A stretch of 7,049 nt of DNA from JAQBXX01 sp963925015 (GTDB taxonomy: Bacteria; Pseudomonadota; Gammaproteobacteria; SURF-13). Shown here piece by piece: positions 5,711-7,049 of the stretch. The stretch covers positions 1-7,049 of the forward strand of contig CAWUTX010000043.1 in NCBI GenBank assembly GCA_963925015.1. Direction: 5' to 3'. The translations under genes and the position numbers were made by a program. Position 1 is the stretch's first letter, and every line of letters starts with the position of its first letter. Below the pieces are notes generated by a model. It was not told the origin of the DNA. It did not search any database and saw only the letters and a list, made by a program, of their open reading frames with translations.

Positions 5711-6210
5711 GCATGACGCATCCCGCCTCAAGAAAACAAGTGCTCGGCCTCGCTGGTTGGCTTGTCGCCTCCTTCGCCACAGGAGGTATAGGAGCCATCG
5801 CCTCTGCCAGTGCTGCCTCGTTCTATGGCGAACTCTCCCAGCCGTCCTGGGCACCGCCGGCATGGCTCTTTGGCCCAGTTTGGTCGGTGCTATACGTCCT
5901 CATGGGTATCGCCGCCTGGCTCGTCTGGCGAGATCACGGCTTTCGTGGCGCCTCCACCGCGTTGAAATTATTCGTCGCCCAGTTGTTCGCCAACGCGCTA
6001 TGGACCTGGATTTTCTTTGTCTGGCACCAAGGAGCGCTGTCACTGGCCGAGATCGTCGCGCTGTGGTGGCTCATCGCCAGCACCCTCTTGGCATTTTGGC
6101 GTTTGCATAAGCTGGCGGGGCTTCTGCTCGTGCCTTATCTCGCCTGGGTAAGCTTCGCCACCGCCTTGACCGCTTCGCTGTGGCGGCTCAACCCCGCGGC
6201 TCTCGGCTAA
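5707..6210 (+). CDS. tspO: TspO/MBR family protein (tryptophan-rich sensory protein)
   Basis: TspO proteins are five-helix membrane proteins that bind porphyrins and other tetrapyrroles. In bacteria they are linked to tetrapyrrole handling and to light, oxygen or stress responses. The 167 aa contain five hydrophobic helices (about 11-35, 51-74, 84-106, 111-133, 136-161) and the family motifs: GWLVASFATGGIGA, P-x-W-x-PPxWLFGPVWxxLYxLMGxAAW (46-71), QLFANALWTWIFF (92-104) and PYLAWVSFATALTxxLWRLNP (143-163). It is rich in Trp, as expected. The ATG at 5707 overlaps the preceding stop (ATGA) and has GGGAG at 5697-5701 with a 5-nt spacer; ATG 5713 is a weaker alternative. It is the second gene of the cassette, ending 13 bp before the attC, and is translationally coupled to the UV-repair gene. 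Confidence 0.93.
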   Translation: MSMTHPASRKQVLGLAGWLVASFATGGIGAIASASAASFYGELSQPSWAPPAWLFGPVWSVLYVLMGIAAWLVWRDHGFRGASTALKLFVAQLFANALWTWIFFVWHQGALSLAEIVALWWLIASTLLAFWRLHKLAGLLLVPYLAWVSFATALTASLWRLNPAALG

Positions 6211-6223
6211 TTGATTGCGCGAT

Positions 6224-6285
6224 GCCCAACCCTGCGGTGCAGGGGACGCTGCAAAAGCGCAGCGCCCCTTACCTTTACGTTGGGT
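6224..6285 (+). other. attC recombination site of the cassette
   Basis: The 62-bp site shows every element of an integron attC. R'' is GCCCAAC (6224-6230) and R' is GTTGGGT (6279-6285). Two 5-nt unpaired spacers, CCTGC and TTTAC, lie inside them. The L arms then pair: GGT with ACC, GGGG with CCCC, and CGCTGC with GCAGCG around a short AAAAGC loop. The left strand has two extra bases (one near GGTGCA, one A before CGCTGC), matching the extrahelical bases that give attC its strand polarity. Exchange is expected between G6279 and T6280. The site follows the tspO stop closely, the usual position for a cassette attC. Confidence 0.85.
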
Positions 6286-6287
6286 AA

Positions 6288-7049
6288 TTAGGGCGAAACG
6301 TAACCAAAGTAGATAGCCAGGAAGAGTTTAAAAATATTTTCCTGACGATGATTGTAACGGTATTCAATTTCTTTTAGATACATGGGAAAGTGATACCTTG
6401 ATACGCCCCGATAATTGTACAGAATGTGTTTAGCATAACTCCAAAATCCTTCAATGCCATTGATATGGTTTTTGGTCTTTTTACTAACGAACTCTTTGGA
6501 GTGATTCACCACCATATGTTTTCCATACCTTTGCAGCGACTGATACCCGCGAAACGCGTCGGTGTAGTAAACCGACCCCTTGCGAGTATGCGCATGGATA
6601 TGGATCATAGGCGTCTCTGCCGAGACCGACTCCACCACTTTGGTGTAAACCCTGCCATCCGGCTCCAGCAGGCCGAATACGATACTTTTACCCTTGGCAC
6701 CACGACCACGAGGCCCCTTAAGGACTCCGCCGAAATAGGACTCATCCAGATCGATCTCGCCGGACAGTTTGGCACCTTCCAGTTCCGTGATATGAAACAG
6801 GGCGATGCGCAACCGCTGATAGACCCGCGTCACAGTCTTGGCATCCAAACCCAAATTACTCGCCAAACGATAGGCCGGTTGCTGTTGGTAAAAGCCCTGC
6901 AAGATGGCAATCTCACAGCGCAGCTTGTTCAGGCTTTTTTGCTTGCCACAGCGCATGCCTTTCACGCAGCTTCGTGCGGTCTTTGCAGTCTTAAAAGAAC
7001 CACAAAAAATGCACTTGCGACCATTCAAAAAGTTGGTCGCACAACTAAA
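6288..7049 (-). CDS. IS1595-family transposase, 5' end at or beyond window edge
   Basis: This is a DDE transposase of the ISXO2-like/IS1595 family. An N-terminal zinc-ribbon-like region (CIFCGS ... RCGK) is followed by a helix-turn-helix (RLASNLGLDAKTVTRVYQRL) and the catalytic core: EIDLDESYFGG (first Asp), VYYTDAFRGY (second Asp), NHINGIEGFWSYAKH (Glu), and a basic C-terminal segment ending FGYVSP. A TTG at 7028-7026 would give 246 aa. The frame stays open to the last base, though, and the usual N-terminus of the family is longer, so the true start is probably outside the window. The C-terminus is complete. The second cysteine pair of the zinc ribbon is incomplete (Gly-Met-Arg-Cys). The stop codon (6288-6290) is 2 bp from the attC R' box, so the IS terminal repeat must overlap or abut that site. 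Terminal repeats and target duplication cannot be verified here. Confidence 0.88.
   Translation of the reverse strand, partial: FSCATNFLNGRKCIFCGSFKTAKTARSCVKGMRCGKQKSLNKLRCEIAILQGFYQQQPAYRLASNLGLDAKTVTRVYQRLRIALFHITELEGAKLSGEIDLDESYFGGVLKGPRGRGAKGKSIVFGLLEPDGRVYTKVVESVSAETPMIHIHAHTRKGSVYYTDAFRGYQSLQRYGKHMVVNHSKEFVSKKTKNHINGIEGFWSYAKHILYNYRGVSRYHFPMYLKEIEYRYNHRQENIFKLFLAIYFGYVSP

Larger units (their letters stand above)
5266..6279 (+). mobile_element. Integron gene cassette (two genes plus attC), no integrase in window
   Basis: This 1014-bp segment has cassette architecture. TTGGGC is the first base run, the first start codon comes 16 bp inside, two overlapping genes read in one direction, and an attC closes the 3' end. 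In the excised circle the joined crossover box would be G + TTGGGC, the exact complement of the attC R'' box GCCCAAC (6224-6230). In the chromosome the right box reads GTTGGGT because its last six bases belong to the neighbouring DNA. This agreement between ends 950 bp apart is strong internal evidence. No intI is present, so it is a solitary cassette, an integrase-less attC cluster edge, or an array cut by the IS element to the right. Confidence 0.8.

Noticed and set aside
5266..6285. The glycosylase and TspO genes as passengers of the IS1595 element rather than an integron cassette.
   Set aside because: IS1595 elements can carry passengers, but here the attC fold and the complementary end boxes define a self-contained cassette. 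The alternative is not fully excluded without the DNA beyond 7049.

Overview
The window looks like chromosomal DNA of a beta- or gammaproteobacterium (moderately high GC, no vector or phage backbone). The evidence is a TCA-cycle sucCD operon divergent from a PilS/PilR two-component pair, preceded by a small PP0621-type membrane protein. The genus cannot be told from the sequence alone.

Positions 1-1687 (minus strand) hold sucC and the 5' part of sucD, the two subunits of ADP-forming succinyl-CoA synthetase. Their junction is split by a long imperfect palindrome of 7-bp CAAG-type units. One arm of it encodes the last residues and stop codon of sucC. Positions 1688-1785 form a short divergent intergenic region with a perfect 15-bp inverted repeat.

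Positions 1786-4980 (plus strand) form a compact operon: a 72-aa membrane/zinc-knuckle protein, the PilS-like membrane histidine kinase, and the PilR-like sigma54-dependent regulator. In relatives this pair controls type IV pilin transcription. No pilin gene lies in the window.

Positions 4981-5265 are non-coding and contain two hairpins. Positions 5266-6279 have the layout of an integron gene cassette. It has a GTTGGGC crossover box at its left edge, two overlapping genes in the same direction (a T4 endonuclease V-type pyrimidine-dimer glycosylase and a TspO/MBR porphyrin-binding membrane protein), and a well-formed 62-bp attC at its right edge. The R'' box of that attC is the exact reverse complement of the left-edge box. 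No integron integrase is present, so this is an isolated cassette or the edge of an integrase-less attC cluster. Together the two genes suggest a light/UV-stress function. This attC cassette is the most interesting item in the window.

Positions 6288-7049 (minus strand) carry an IS1595-family DDE transposase whose stop codon lies 2 bp from the attC R' box. Its 5' end runs off the window, so the far end of the IS cannot be seen.
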